From: Phycisphaerae bacterium
Lineage (GTDB): Bacteria > Planctomycetota > Phycisphaerae > Sedimentisphaerales > Anaerobacaceae
Length of the DNA: 46,300 nt
Assembly (NCBI GenBank): GCA_016782865.1
Contig: JADHXR010000046.1
Span: 1 to 46,300 of the forward strand
Direction of reading: 5' to 3'
Every line of letters begins with the position of its first letter. Position 1 is the first letter of the stretch. Shown piece by piece: positions 1 through 9,025 of this stretch. The notes under the pieces were generated by a model. It was not told the DNA's origin. It did no database searches and saw only the letters and a program-made list of their open reading frames with translations. Both the position numbers and the translations under genes were made by a program.

Positions 1-1961
1 TCGTTGAAGTCGGCAGAGCAGATCGACAGACAGTAATTGCCGACGAGCGGCGGTACGCGCATAGCCGTTTTGCCGCCGTAGGACAGCCCGTAGAACGCTA
101 TGCGATCGGGATCGACGTAGGGCAGCGAACAAAGCCAGTTGACGATCTGCTGGTGCTGCGGCACAATGATCGAGAACAACGTCTTTTTGATCGGGTTGGC
201 CTTGCGCTGCAGCGTGCGAAACCGGTCCTTGAATATGTACAGGTTCTGCGGCGCGAACGTGACGAAGCCGCGTTCGGTCAGCCTGGCGGCATAATCATGG
301 TACGCCCTGTGATCACCCGTCACTACGTGTTGTGGCCGGCCTTCCAGCCCATGCTGGCAAACAACCACGGGGCGTTTTTCGCCGCGCTTGATATCTTTCG
401 GCACGAGCAGAATTCCGTACGCGATCACATCGGGAAAAACGTCCATTACCACTTCATACCCGGCGTACTTTGGCTCGCTGTACGCCTTGCGCGAGCGCAC
501 TCTTGGCGGCAAAAGGTCATGCTCGAACTTGCCGATCACATCCTCGTAGAAATATTGGCGATACCATTGAACGCTCTTGTCAAACTTCTCTGCGGAACTC
601 GTATCAAGTTTCGAGAAGAATCGCTTGCGCACATAAGCGCTTTCACTCAACAACCATTGATTGTGTCGGTCGATCTCGTGTATCTGCCGGTCCTGGCGGC
701 TTTTCGAATCGAATGACTTGGCCAGACGCTGTGGAACCTTGCCTGGCCGAGCAAGCTTGCCGCCCGCCAGAGATTCCAGCAGCGCATCTAATACCTCATC
801 GGTGCCGCAGGGGCCGGTACCGTTGCCGCTGACGAGCAGTCTGATGTTGGTTTCAAATTTCGACCGGGAAACAAGTTCTTTCAACCGTTGAATCTCAGAG
901 CGGACACTCCCGAGTTCGGGCGTTGCGAGCCGCCCCGGCGCCGCGCGCGTGCCTGGAGGAATGACCAGCTCCGGGCCCCTTGCCGCTTCGATTATAAGGG
1001 TGCGGGGAACCACCATGCTCGCTATCTCCGCGTCGCCAGACTCTTCAAGAAGGCCAAAAACGTTGCGGTCGATCGGCTCGGCCCATACATCCTGGCGCGA
1101 GCTGAAATAGCCACTCACACAAACCGCGTCGATTCGAGTATCAAGCGCGCCGGCATACAATGCGATCAATCCGCCTTCGCCCCATCCCATAACACCGATC
1201 TTCGAATCTTCCTTCGCGAACCAATCCACCGCCGCGAGTACCTTCTGCACCTCGTAGCCGATCACGTGTCGGCCCATTTCAAACGCCGAGCGATAAAGAT
1301 ATTCACGATTGGTCAATGTCACATTGCGACCGCCACCGGCCGCCGTTCGCTTGACCATCCGGCGGCTGATCAACGCCGGAACGAGAACCCTGCATCCGCT
1401 CTCGGCGAGTCTGCGAGCAAACTGCGAGTCGGTGCGCACGCCCTCGATCAGCCCGGCGAGCATCTCGGGCGACTGATCGGCGTCTGGAATTGCGACAACG
1501 TCCGCCACCGGAGTGCCTTTTGTCGGCACCAGCAGCAGGCCCTCGCCGTGCACATCTCCAAAAGCGGGCCACCGCACAGCATACACATTGTAACTCTCGC
1601 CTCGACCGACCAGCGCCGGCTGATCGGTTGTGCCGATTAGCCGCGGCGCATCGAAACCGACACGCTCGTCCCGCACACCTATTATGCGCGCTAATCTCCG
1701 GCGATTGGGTTCCACGGACGCGCGGTAGGCGTTGGCGGAAGAAAAATCATAGTTCCAGTGGCGCTTGCGTCGCTCGACTGATTTGGCAAGCTCGCCGAGC
1801 AGGAATCTATCGACCCCCGCGACCAGGTGAGAGGCAATGTCTCCTTCGAGTCTCAGCAGCTCTGTGCCTGCGATCCGGGACGGCGGTTGGGCCGCCGTCA
1901 TCGCTGAGCAAATAATCACCAGTGCACAAGCGGTGAAGATTGCGATTGTCTGTCGATTCAT
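1..1961 (-). CDS. Secreted two-domain alpha/beta hydrolase (dienelactone hydrolase/acetyl xylan esterase-like), partial
   Basis: An open frame runs from ATG at 1961 off the left edge of the window (653 complete codons, no stop seen). A strong AGGAGG ribosome site lies a few bases upstream and the N-terminus is a signal peptide (MNRQTIAIFTACALVIICSA). Two hydrolase-like halves are visible. The first has a nucleophile elbow reading GWGEGG at residues 259-264, with Gly at residue 261 where Ser is expected. The second, near the window edge, has an intact GLSYGG elbow with Ser at residue 627, preceded by VDPDRIAFYG. Families with this fold remove acyl groups from sugars or cleave esters. I infer an exported esterase or peptidase-like enzyme whose second half is catalytic and whose first half is structural or substrate-binding. 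The catalytic Asp/His of the second half would lie outside the window. It is divergent from the oxidoreductase at 2126. Confidence 0.8.
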   Translation of the reverse strand, partial: MNRQTIAIFTACALVIICSAMTAAQPPSRIAGTELLRLEGDIASHLVAGVDRFLLGELAKSVERRKRHWNYDFSSANAYRASVEPNRRRLARIIGVRDERVGFDAPRLIGTTDQPALVGRGESYNVYAVRWPAFGDVHGEGLLLVPTKGTPVADVVAIPDADQSPEMLAGLIEGVRTDSQFARRLAESGCRVLVPALISRRMVKRTAAGGGRNVTLTNREYLYRSAFEMGRHVIGYEVQKVLAAVDWFAKEDSKIGVMGWGEGGLIALYAGALDTRIDAVCVSGYFSSRQDVWAEPIDRNVFGLLEESGDAEIASMVVPRTLIIEAARGPELVIPPGTRAAPGRLATPELGSVRSEIQRLKELVSRSKFETNIRLLVSGNGTGPCGTDEVLDALLESLAGGKLARPGKVPQRLAKSFDSKSRQDRQIHEIDRHNQWLLSESAYVRKRFFSKLDTSSAEKFDKSVQWYRQYFYEDVIGKFEHDLLPPRVRSRKAYSEPKYAGYEVVMDVFPDVIAYGILLVPKDIKRGEKRPVVVCQHGLEGRPQHVVTGDHRAYHDYAARLTERGFVTFAPQNLYIFKDRFRTLQRKANPIKKTLFSIIVPQHQQIVNWLCSLPYVDPDRIAFYGLSYGGKTAMRVPPLVGNYCLSICSADFN

Positions 1962-2050
1962 AGAATGACCTCCTTTTCGTCAGTTTGCCCGATCAGCTAA
2001 TCTGCAAATGGTCCGGACATATCGCCGGTAGAAAAAGCTAAACGAATCGA

Positions 2051-2079
2051 CAGACAATAGCAAGTATCTTCTGTATAAT
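2051..2079 (+). promoter_or_regulatory. Probable sigma70-type promoter of the FAD oxidoreductase
   Basis: A perfect TATAAT box at 2074-2079 is preceded, after 17 bases, by CAGACA at 2051-2056 (four of six matches to TTGACA). The upstream in-frame ATG at 2078 lies inside the -10 box, so it cannot be the translation start if this promoter is used. That supports the start at 2126. The divergent hydrolase start at 1961 shares this 164-bp intergenic region. Confidence 0.45.
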
Positions 2080-2125
2080 GGCTGACGCCATGGATTTGAC
2101 AATATTGCCTATGAAGGAGAAAGAG

Positions 2126-3769
2126 ATGAGCAAGCCATCAAGATTCGCTCTGCTGCAGACAGTTGTCGCCCTTGTCATTACGTCAGGGTGCCAAACTGCA
2201 AATTCTTCTGCGGGCTCCCCGGAGACTTACGACACTGTTATATATGGCGGCACGGCGGCGGCGGTATCGGCGGCGGTCCAGGCCCGGCGCATGGGTAAGA
2301 CGGTGGTCATTGTATGTCCCGAGAAACACCTCGGTGGGCTCACAGCAGGCGGGCTCGGCTGGACCGATTCGGGGCGCAAGGAGGCCGTCGGCGGTATTTC
2401 ACGTGAGTTCTATCGCCGCATCAAGAAGCATTATGACAAGTCGCAGGCCTGGGTGCATCAAAAGCCCGGAGAGTATTCCCGGTACCGCGCCGATGATGAC
2501 GCCATGTGGGTCTTCGAGCCGCATGTGGCCGAGCAAACATTCGAGCAGCTTGTAGCCGAGTATGAGATCCCGGTCCTTCGAAACGAGTGGCTCAATCGCA
2601 AGAATGGAGTCAGGAAAAGCGGCGCGCGAATCGTTTCGGTCACAATGCTCAGCGGAAAAACGTACGCGGGCAGGACATTTATCGACGCGACGTATGAGGG
2701 CGATCTCATGGCATCCGCCGGCGTAAGTTTCCATGTGGGCCGCGAGGGCAATGACGTCTACGGAGAGACTCTCAACGGCGTCCAAACTCGAAACGCCGTC
2801 AGTCACCAATTCGAAAAGCCGGTCGATCCCTACACAAAGCCGGGCGATTCCGAAAGCGGCCTGCTGCCGCTAATCCACGCGGGCAGTCCCGGCAAGGAAG
2901 GCGAGGGCGACACCAGAGTTCAGGCCTACAACTACCGGATGTGCCTGACGAAGGTTGTCGAGAACCGCGTCAGTTTTCCCAAGCCCGCCAATTACGATCC
3001 GATGCAGTATGAGCTGCTCGCGCGGTATCTCGACAAGGGTTGGCGAGCTATCTTCGCCAAGTTCGATCCTGCACCGAACGCCAAGACAGATACGAACAAT
3101 CACGGCGCGTTCTCAACCGACAACATCGGCATGAACTACGACTATCCCGAGGCAAGCTACCAGCGCAGACGCCAGATACTCAAAGAGCACGAAGACTATC
3201 AGAAGGGGCTCATGTGGTTCCTCGCCTACGATCCGCGCGTTCCCGTGGATGTGAGGCAGAAGATGAGCCAATGGGGTTTGGCAAAAGATGAATTCACCGA
3301 CAACGGCAACTGGCCCCATCAGATATATGTCCGCGAGGCAAGGAGGATGGTGAGCGACTTTGTCATGACCGAGCCCCACCTGCGACGGAAAAAGCCGACG
3401 CCTAAGCCCATCGGCATGGGTTCCTACAACATGGATTCGCACAACGTCCAGCGATACGTCGATGCCAGCGGCCACGCCCGCAACGAGGGTGACATCCAGA
3501 TCAACCCGGGCGGACCTTATCCGATCTCGTACGACACGATAGTCCCAAAGGCTTCGGAGTGCACGAATCTGCTCGTACCGATTTGCCTGTCGTCGTCTCA
3601 CATCGCATACGGCTCGATTCGCATGGAGCCGGTCTTTATGATTCTCGGTCAGTCCGCCGCCACGGCTGCGTCACTCGCGATAGACGATCGGCTCGATGTA
3701 CAAGACGTCGATTACTCGAAGCTGCGAGCACGGCTCCTTGCCGACGGACAGATCCTGAGCATGCGCTAA
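2126..3769 (+). CDS. FAD-dependent oxidoreductase, exported lipoprotein-like (FAD_oxidored family)
   Basis: The product is 547 aa from ATG 2126, chosen because AAGGAG lies about seven bases upstream; the earlier in-frame ATG at 2078 falls in a -10 box. The N-terminus is hydrophobic and ends in VITSGC with Cys22, a plausible though imperfect lipobox. A Rossmann FAD-binding segment follows at about residues 40-58 (YGGTAAAVSAAVQARRMG), then an HLGGLTAGGLGWTDSG segment typical of the FAD_oxidored family (PF12831), common in planctomycetes and often annotated as xanthan lyase-associated or simply FAD-dependent. The C-terminal part (ILGQSAATAASLAID) is also typical of this group. The substrate is unknown. 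The neighbouring exported hydrolase, propeller protein and glycoside hydrolase suggest oxidation or modification of a carbohydrate outside the cytoplasm. The next gene begins about 30 bases downstream, so the two are probably co-transcribed. Confidence 0.85.
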   Translation: MSKPSRFALLQTVVALVITSGCQTANSSAGSPETYDTVIYGGTAAAVSAAVQARRMGKTVVIVCPEKHLGGLTAGGLGWTDSGRKEAVGGISREFYRRIKKHYDKSQAWVHQKPGEYSRYRADDDAMWVFEPHVAEQTFEQLVAEYEIPVLRNEWLNRKNGVRKSGARIVSVTMLSGKTYAGRTFIDATYEGDLMASAGVSFHVGREGNDVYGETLNGVQTRNAVSHQFEKPVDPYTKPGDSESGLLPLIHAGSPGKEGEGDTRVQAYNYRMCLTKVVENRVSFPKPANYDPMQYELLARYLDKGWRAIFAKFDPAPNAKTDTNNHGAFSTDNIGMNYDYPEASYQRRRQILKEHEDYQKGLMWFLAYDPRVPVDVRQKMSQWGLAKDEFTDNGNWPHQIYVREARRMVSDFVMTEPHLRRKKPTPKPIGMGSYNMDSHNVQRYVDASGHARNEGDIQINPGGPYPISYDTIVPKASECTNLLVPICLSSSHIAYGSIRMEPVFMILGQSAATAASLAIDDRLDVQDVDYSKLRARLLADGQILSMR

Positions 3770-3800
3770 ATTGCATCACGACTGTAGAAGGGATAGTGCT

Positions 3801-5213
3801 GTGTTTGGAATCAAATTGCCTGTAGCCTTAATCGTTCTGCTTCTGCTCTGCCTGACTGCGGCAGCGCGCAGAGATGTGCCATCCTCTGCGGTTACGGGCC
3901 CGCCCGGCATAACCGACGTATTGGTAGACGGCGAAAACTGTCGCGGTGCGCACGTCACCACTCGCCCGCACAATCGCAAGGTGGTTTACCATGCACCCAG
4001 CCGAACCTGGTTCGTCTTTTACGGGACAGGCCACTGGATGGACAAACTGGGCGACGCCGGGGGCGATAAGGAATTGATCGCATGGCGCGCCTCAAGGGAC
4101 TGCAAGACCTTCAGCGCGTTTGCACCGGCGGTGGCGGGCAACGGTCACTCCAGTTCTACGGACGTTCTGCTCGTTGGCGACCGGATATATCTTACAGAAA
4201 CGCGCTGGGGATACTGGCGTCAAAAAGCAGGCATCCCCTGGAAAACGGACGGTAAACCATTTTACTATCGCAGCACTCCGGAGCAAGCGATGTTCTTCGT
4301 GCCCTTCGAGGTATTCCCGTTCGAGATCGTCGCCAGCCGGCTTGTTCCCGGCAGAGAGTCTCAGGCGCTACCGGGTGACGAACATGTTGCTCACGGCGGA
4401 CCCCACTACGGTTCAATAGCGCGCGACACCAACGGCTATCTGTGGGTGGCGGCCCGCGCCCAGAGCCCTGAACAGGGATGGCCCGCGACCTGGGTGGCGC
4501 GTACGGTACGTCCAGATGACATCGCCGCGTGGGAACCACATCGCGTTCTGTTCAAGAGTTCCGGGCCGGGTTCGCATGCTCCCCAGATAATCGCTCTGGA
4601 TGAAGGCCGGGTAGCTTGCCTGCTGTTCGTCAAATACGAGAAGATGACGGTCCTTTATCTCTGTGATCGAGATTCCGAGGATTGGAGCGAGCGCCACGTG
4701 ATCGGCGAAGGATATCAGAGCAAGCGGGCATGTGCCGTCTTTGACCCCGGCAGTCGACGCCTCCACGTTGTTTACACAGACGCCCGTGGCGACGCTCGAC
4801 ATAGAGCCCTGGAAGCCCCGTATGGGTCCGGTGATTGGCTTGCGGCGCTGAACGAGCCGGGGACACTTGTGGCGGAAGAAGCGGGGGTCAACATTGGGGA
4901 CGATGATCTCAGCCTGTCCGTCAATCTGTCTCAAGACCCAGCCCCCTTGGCATTGGTCCACCGAGGACCGGATTTGCGCCTGCACCTGAGGTATTACGAC
5001 GGAAAGACCTGGTCGCCAATTGACGTGAAAATAGGGCTTCAGGATGCAGACTGGACTTGCGATGAAACCTCTGCGGTGATGGATTTCTCGCACGGATTGG
5101 GATTTGTCTACTGGTGCCAGTGGAAGGATCCGACAGTGAGAAAGCAGAAGGACAACATTGGGCAATTGCGTTTCTGCTTGGTCAACGATGTTTCCGCACT
5201 CTGCGAGAAGTAA
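3801..5213 (+). CDS. Exported BNR/sialidase-like beta-propeller protein
   Basis: The product is 470 aa from a GTG at 3801, preceded by AGAAGGG at suitable spacing. An ATG at 3771 is in frame but adds a charged, non-signal stretch and would nearly abut the upstream stop. The mature N-terminus follows a hydrophobic signal (LPVALIVLLLLCLTAAA). The body is rich in repeated beta-blade signatures (NRKVVYHAPSRTWFVFYG, HGGPHYGSIARDTNGYLWV, GPGSHAPQIIALDEGRVACL), as in BNR-repeat/sialidase-fold proteins, with a degenerate Asp-box (SRDCKTFSAF). I see no clear catalytic sialidase Arg triad, so a glycan-binding or non-sialidase role is possible. It lies about 30 bp after the FAD oxidoreductase and converges on the hydrolase at 5237 with only 23 bp between stops. 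Confidence 0.7.
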   Translation: MFGIKLPVALIVLLLLCLTAAARRDVPSSAVTGPPGITDVLVDGENCRGAHVTTRPHNRKVVYHAPSRTWFVFYGTGHWMDKLGDAGGDKELIAWRASRDCKTFSAFAPAVAGNGHSSSTDVLLVGDRIYLTETRWGYWRQKAGIPWKTDGKPFYYRSTPEQAMFFVPFEVFPFEIVASRLVPGRESQALPGDEHVAHGGPHYGSIARDTNGYLWVAARAQSPEQGWPATWVARTVRPDDIAAWEPHRVLFKSSGPGSHAPQIIALDEGRVACLLFVKYEKMTVLYLCDRDSEDWSERHVIGEGYQSKRACAVFDPGSRRLHVVYTDARGDARHRALEAPYGSGDWLAALNEPGTLVAEEAGVNIGDDDLSLSVNLSQDPAPLALVHRGPDLRLHLRYYDGKTWSPIDVKIGLQDADWTCDETSAVMDFSHGLGFVYWCQWKDPTVRKQKDNIGQLRFCLVNDVSALCEK

Positions 5214-5236
5214 CCGGGGCGCGTTCTGCGCTGCAC

Positions 5237-6410
5237 CTACTTGCTCATCCATCGAGTCGTTTCGCGGTTGACTTCCGTGAATCCGTCAATTGCCTCGGCG
5301 TCGACCTTGTCCTGTTCGCTCCGCAGGCCGCGGCGGCGGACGCGGTTGGCCAGATACGCTCCACAGAGATGGAATCCAACACACTGAGGCATCTCCCTGA
5401 GCACGCGCATGACGTCTCTGTAAGCGTCCGGGTCGGGATGACGATGTTCGTTGGGGTCTCCGGGGTTATGGGCTTTTGCGCTAACGGAACTGTTGGCCAG
5501 CAGAACCGGTCTGTCGGTGAGCTTGCCCCAGTAGCCAAGCTTCTCGTTGACGAAGTCCGCGTTGCCGAAACATTGAAAGCTCAGAATATCGACAAAGGGC
5601 ATTGCGGCTCTGACCACCTCTTCGGGCAAAGGCCGCCTTTGCTTCGTAGCGGTCCCCGAATATAAGATGATTCTTGTCGTACCGGCGGATCGCATCGTGA
5701 GTGACCTTGTAGTACCGGCCGGCCAATTGCGTCAACTCTTTGCGCCCAGCTTGCGATTTTAGTCTGGCCGGGTCGAACAGAGGTCCCTTCCACGTGTTAT
5801 CCTTGCGGATGTGCACCCAGGTGGGGCAGTCGCAGTAAAAATAGCCGATCAGTTTGGGATCGTCGGCAAGGCGGCCGCAATGGGCGCGGGCCACGTAATC
5901 GCACCATTGCTCGAATCCTTTGCTGTAGAAGTCTGGATTTCTTGTTTCGACCTCCCACTGATGAAAGTCGACGAAGGGCAGCATGTGACAGTAGGGCATA
6001 TCTAGCCACTGGTACTCTTCAAAAGTGAAGTTGCGCGAGTGTCGGTGGTTCAGGACCTCCCTGGTCACCACTTCCTGGACCCAGCCGACGGTATTGAAGC
6101 CCCAGTTGCGAAGATCGCTCCTGACTTGCGTGAGCCATTTCTTCATGCTGTTGTCGTATTTGTCGCGCCAGATGTGCTCATTTTCTTCGTAGCGTAGTGT
6201 CGCCGAATCAATATGATTCATCCCTATTGAGAAGAATCGTTCGCCCTCGGGCGTAACCAACCACCACCGCCCGTTGCGCTTGTCGATCGTGAAGAATCCC
6301 TTAGTGTTGATCTGTGTCGTCTGAGCAGAATGCGCTGCTTGAGTAACGAGAGCTGCTGCCGTCAGTGTGCCGGCCCTTGCCAGGAATTCGCGACGTGATA
6401 AAGATCCCAT
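5237..6410 (-). pseudogene. TAT-exported agarase-like glycoside hydrolase, frameshifted
   Basis: The start is ATG 6410, with GAGGAG six bases upstream; the ATG at 6416 touches the ribosome site. The N-terminus SLSRREFLARAGTLTAAALV is a twin-arginine signal. The body has the planctomycete agarase-like opening (GRWWLVTPEGERFFSIGMNH) and (beta/alpha)8-barrel-like segments (WGFNTVGWVQE, LIGYFYCDCPTW). The reading frame breaks near 5628-5630, after FGDRYEAKAA: the same frame goes on into junk, while the frame one base away continues with PEEVVRAAMPFVDILSFQC and ends at 5237. One extra base in the AAA at 5628-5630 (plus strand) explains it. The repaired product would be about 390 aa. It is either a recent pseudogene or a single-base sequencing/assembly error. 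Family assignment (GH50/GH86-like) is by overall resemblance only. Confidence 0.75.
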
Positions 6411-6527
6411 AGACATCTCCTCTTGACTCGGAAAAGCTGTAATTTAGAGGCAAACATGGTATTTTAGCCGGGACCTGGAGAAATGGCAATACCGGTCACT
6501 CGTCGGGAAGGAAGACATTAACAGAAG

Positions 6528-7127
6528 ATGGCAACAGCGGCAGTAACAGTAAGGAATATCAGCAAGAGTTTCGGCAAGATACAGGCCGTCCGTGACCTTA
6601 GTTTCTCGGTCGACGCGGGCAGTTGTTACGGACTCCTGGGCCCCAACGGCGCAGGCAAGACCACCGCAATGAAAATGATCTACGGCAAATGCACCAGGGA
6701 CAAGAACTGCGAAGGCCTGATGGATATTTTCGGATACGATCCGGCGAAGAATGAACTCGCCATAAAATACTTTTCGGGGGTCGTCCAGCAGGAAAACAAC
6801 CTCGACGACGAGCTGAACGTCATACAGAACCTCATGATCTATTCGCGGTTCTACGATATGCCGGCCAAGGCAGCCAAAGAACGCATAGAATATCTGCTCG
6901 ATTTTCTCGATGCCGAACTTGCTGAGCAGGTTGGCGACGAAGAGCTGTCGAACCTAATCAGGGTGGACCACGCTCTCAACGCGGTGCGTTACTACTGCGA
7001 CGATATGGAGGTGCTGAAAAACCTGGCGGCCTCGCAATTGGAGGCCGGCAATTATCTCATCAGACAGACAAATCTCGAGGACGTGTTTTTGAGAGCTACC
7101 GGGAGACATCTCAATGACAAACAGTGA
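6528..7127 (+). pseudogene. NodI-type ABC transporter ATPase with internal deletion
   Basis: The frame encodes 199 aa, whereas NodI-type ATPases are about 300 aa. Walker A is intact (GPNGAGKTT, residues 38-46), as is the Q-loop region (VVQQENNLDDELNVIQNLM, about 85-103). The sequence proceeds to QVGDEELS at residue 141, exactly where the LSGGM signature should begin. It then jumps to a C-terminal NodI-like tail (RVDHALNAVRYYC, then NLEDVFLRATGR). The signature motif, Walker B, D-loop and H-loop are all missing, with the frame kept. The junction is at about base 6951. An ATPase without signature and Walker B should not hydrolyse ATP, so the gene is probably inactivated. It overlaps the permease start by 14 bases (ATGACAAACAGTGA), as in an intact nodIJ-type pair. 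Confidence 0.85.
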
Positions 7128-7905
7128 CGCGATCGAGTATCCGCCGCTCCATCGAAGACTCTACAGCATCTGGTACCGGCACATGCGCGTATATACCAGG
7201 AACCTGCTGAGCAATGCGTTTCCCCCGTTCCTGGAGCCGCTAATCTTCCTGGCCGGTATCGGCCTCGGCCTGGGCAAATACATCGTCGAACCGGTGGGCG
7301 GCGTCAAGTACATCGAGTTTCTCGGCACAGGCCTTCTCGTCACCACCGCGATGTTCACCGCTGCGTTCGAATGCAGCTTCGGAACTTTTGTGCGTATGGA
7401 GTTCGAGAAGGTTTACGACGGGATGCTCGCCGCTCCGATGACCGTCAACAATCTTATCGTTGGTGAAATGATATGGGCCGGCTCGAAGGGATTTTTCTTC
7501 TCGTTCGCTGTGCTGTGCATGCTCTCGGCGTTCGGAATAATCGCCCTGCCCTCCGGCCTGCTCGCCCCGTTCGTCGGCTTTCTAACCGGAGTCATGTTCG
7601 CGACGATATCATTGCTGGTCACTTCTTTCGTGAAGACGATCAATCACTTCAATTTCTATTTCACCGGTTTCATATCGCCCATGTTCTTCTTCTCTGGCGT
7701 GGTCTTTCCTGTTGCTAATCTGCCTCCGTTCCTTCGACCGGTTGCCGAAGCTGTCCCTCTGACCCACTCGGTCAGATTAGTCAGATCAATTTGCACAAAC
7801 AATTACAGACCGATCCTGCTGTTCGACCTTTTCTACATCGCGGTCTTTATCGTGCTGGTGGGATTCTTCGCAATCGCAAGACTCAGGAAGCGGTTGGTGA
7901 ATTGA
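7114..7905 (+). CDS. ABC-2 type permease (NodJ family)
   Basis: The 263-aa protein has about six hydrophobic segments, including FLEPLIFLAGIGLGLGKYIV and YFTGFISPMFFFSGVVFPV, the latter typical of ABC-2/NodJ permeases. The conserved segment ATEFECSFG-like region reads TAAFECSFGTFVRMEFEKVY, also characteristic. Translation is coupled to the upstream ATPase by overlap. The family exports lipo-oligosaccharides, polysaccharides or drugs with a paired ATPase. Here the partner ATPase lacks its catalytic half, so the permease is either orphaned or served by another ATPase. The gene itself shows no damage. Confidence 0.85.
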   Translation: MTNSDAIEYPPLHRRLYSIWYRHMRVYTRNLLSNAFPPFLEPLIFLAGIGLGLGKYIVEPVGGVKYIEFLGTGLLVTTAMFTAAFECSFGTFVRMEFEKVYDGMLAAPMTVNNLIVGEMIWAGSKGFFFSFAVLCMLSAFGIIALPSGLLAPFVGFLTGVMFATISLLVTSFVKTINHFNFYFTGFISPMFFFSGVVFPVANLPPFLRPVAEAVPLTHSVRLVRSICTNNYRPILLFDLFYIAVFIVLVGFFAIARLRKRLVN

Positions 7906-8014
7906 AAGATGAATCTATTGGCCCAGCCGGCTTGATTTCTGTGAGAGCATGTAGTAGCATCATGAGCCGCGGCTGTGTAGACGTCCAAGTTGGTATAAAT
8001 AGTCTGGTTGGAAA

Positions 8015-9025
8015 ATGTCTGACAACATAATACGAGCAGCGGTGTTTCTACTTTGTTCGGCACTGCTCTTCTGCGCGACGGGATGCGACAAGAAAGATGA
8101 GCCGGGCGAAAACAAACGTCTGACCGTTGCGGTAATCCCCAAAGGCACGATTCACGAATTCTGGAAGACCGTCCACGCCGGCGCCGAGATGGCCGGGCGG
8201 GAAATGGGCGTCGATATCCTCTGGAAGGGCTCTCTCAAAGAGGACGACCGTGAGGCTCAAATCTCCGTCGTTGAAAATATCATGGCCAGAGGGGTCGATG
8301 GAATTGTCCTCGCGCCGCTTGACGACGCGGCTTTGCGACGACCCGTTGACGAGGCGATGCAAAGCGATATACCCGTGGTCATTTTTGATTCAGGCCTTCA
8401 GGGAGATAACTATGTCAGCTACGTCGCCACCGACAACTTCAAGGCGGGACAGCTTGCCGGTGAGTACATGGGCAAGCTGCTCGAGGGCAGAGGCAAGGTT
8501 GTAGTCCTGCGCTACGCGGAAGGGTCCGACAGCACAACCAAACGTGAAGGCGGTTTTCTCGATGCGATTGAGGCCTTCGAGGGCGTTGAGATTGTTAGTT
8601 CCAACCGGTACGCAGGGGTGACAACCGCCAGCGCGCTCAAGGCGGCGGAGAATATACTCTCACGATTCAGCCGAGCCGATGGAGACCTGGAAATCGACGG
8701 CATCTTCTGTGCGACCGAGCCGACGACCTTGGGGATCCTGCGCGCGTTGCAGGATACGGGCTTGGCCGGGAAGATCAAATTCGTCGGTTTTGACAGCTCC
8801 GAAAAAATGATTGCCGCCCTGCGAGCAGGTGAGCTGGACGGTTTCGTGGTACAGAATCCCATGAGGATCGGCTATCTCGGCGTCGATACTCTCGTTCGGC
8901 ATTTACGCGGTGACCAGGTTCGGCGGCGAATCGACACGGGATCCACCCTGGTCACGAGGGAAAATCTGGACCAACCTGAAATCTGCGACTTGCTCGATCC
9001 AGATCTAACCGAATGGCTGAAATAG
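8015..9025 (+). CDS. Sugar-binding lipoprotein of ABC transporter (RbsB-like, Peripla_BP_4)
   Basis: The 336-aa protein begins with a lipoprotein signal ending in LFCATGC (Cys at residue 24), followed by a charged linker and the type 1 periplasmic-binding fold opening LTVAVIPKGTIHEFWKTV. Family segments include GVDGIVLAPLDDAALRRPVD, IPVVIFDSGL, YVATDNFKAG and FCATEPTTLGILRAL. It should bind a monosaccharide or related ligand and hand it to a transporter. No sugar ABC permease or ATPase is nearby; the next gene is an MFS permease whose possible start overlaps this stop. It may feed a transporter encoded elsewhere or act as a sensor. Confidence 0.88.
   Translation: MSDNIIRAAVFLLCSALLFCATGCDKKDEPGENKRLTVAVIPKGTIHEFWKTVHAGAEMAGREMGVDILWKGSLKEDDREAQISVVENIMARGVDGIVLAPLDDAALRRPVDEAMQSDIPVVIFDSGLQGDNYVSYVATDNFKAGQLAGEYMGKLLEGRGKVVVLRYAEGSDSTTKREGGFLDAIEAFEGVEIVSSNRYAGVTTASALKAAENILSRFSRADGDLEIDGIFCATEPTTLGILRALQDTGLAGKIKFVGFDSSEKMIAALRAGELDGFVVQNPMRIGYLGVDTLVRHLRGDQVRRRIDTGSTLVTRENLDQPEICDLLDPDLTEWLK

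Noticed and set aside
888..1640. 250-codon plus-strand frame
   Set aside because: It lies antisense to the two-domain hydrolase, whose frame has a ribosome site, signal peptide and family motifs.
4413..5252. 279-codon minus-strand frame
   Set aside because: Shadow of the beta-propeller gene; no family resemblance.
5625..5632. Programmed frameshift in the agarase-like gene
   Set aside because: The site is only a three-base run without a convincing slippery heptamer or downstream structure.
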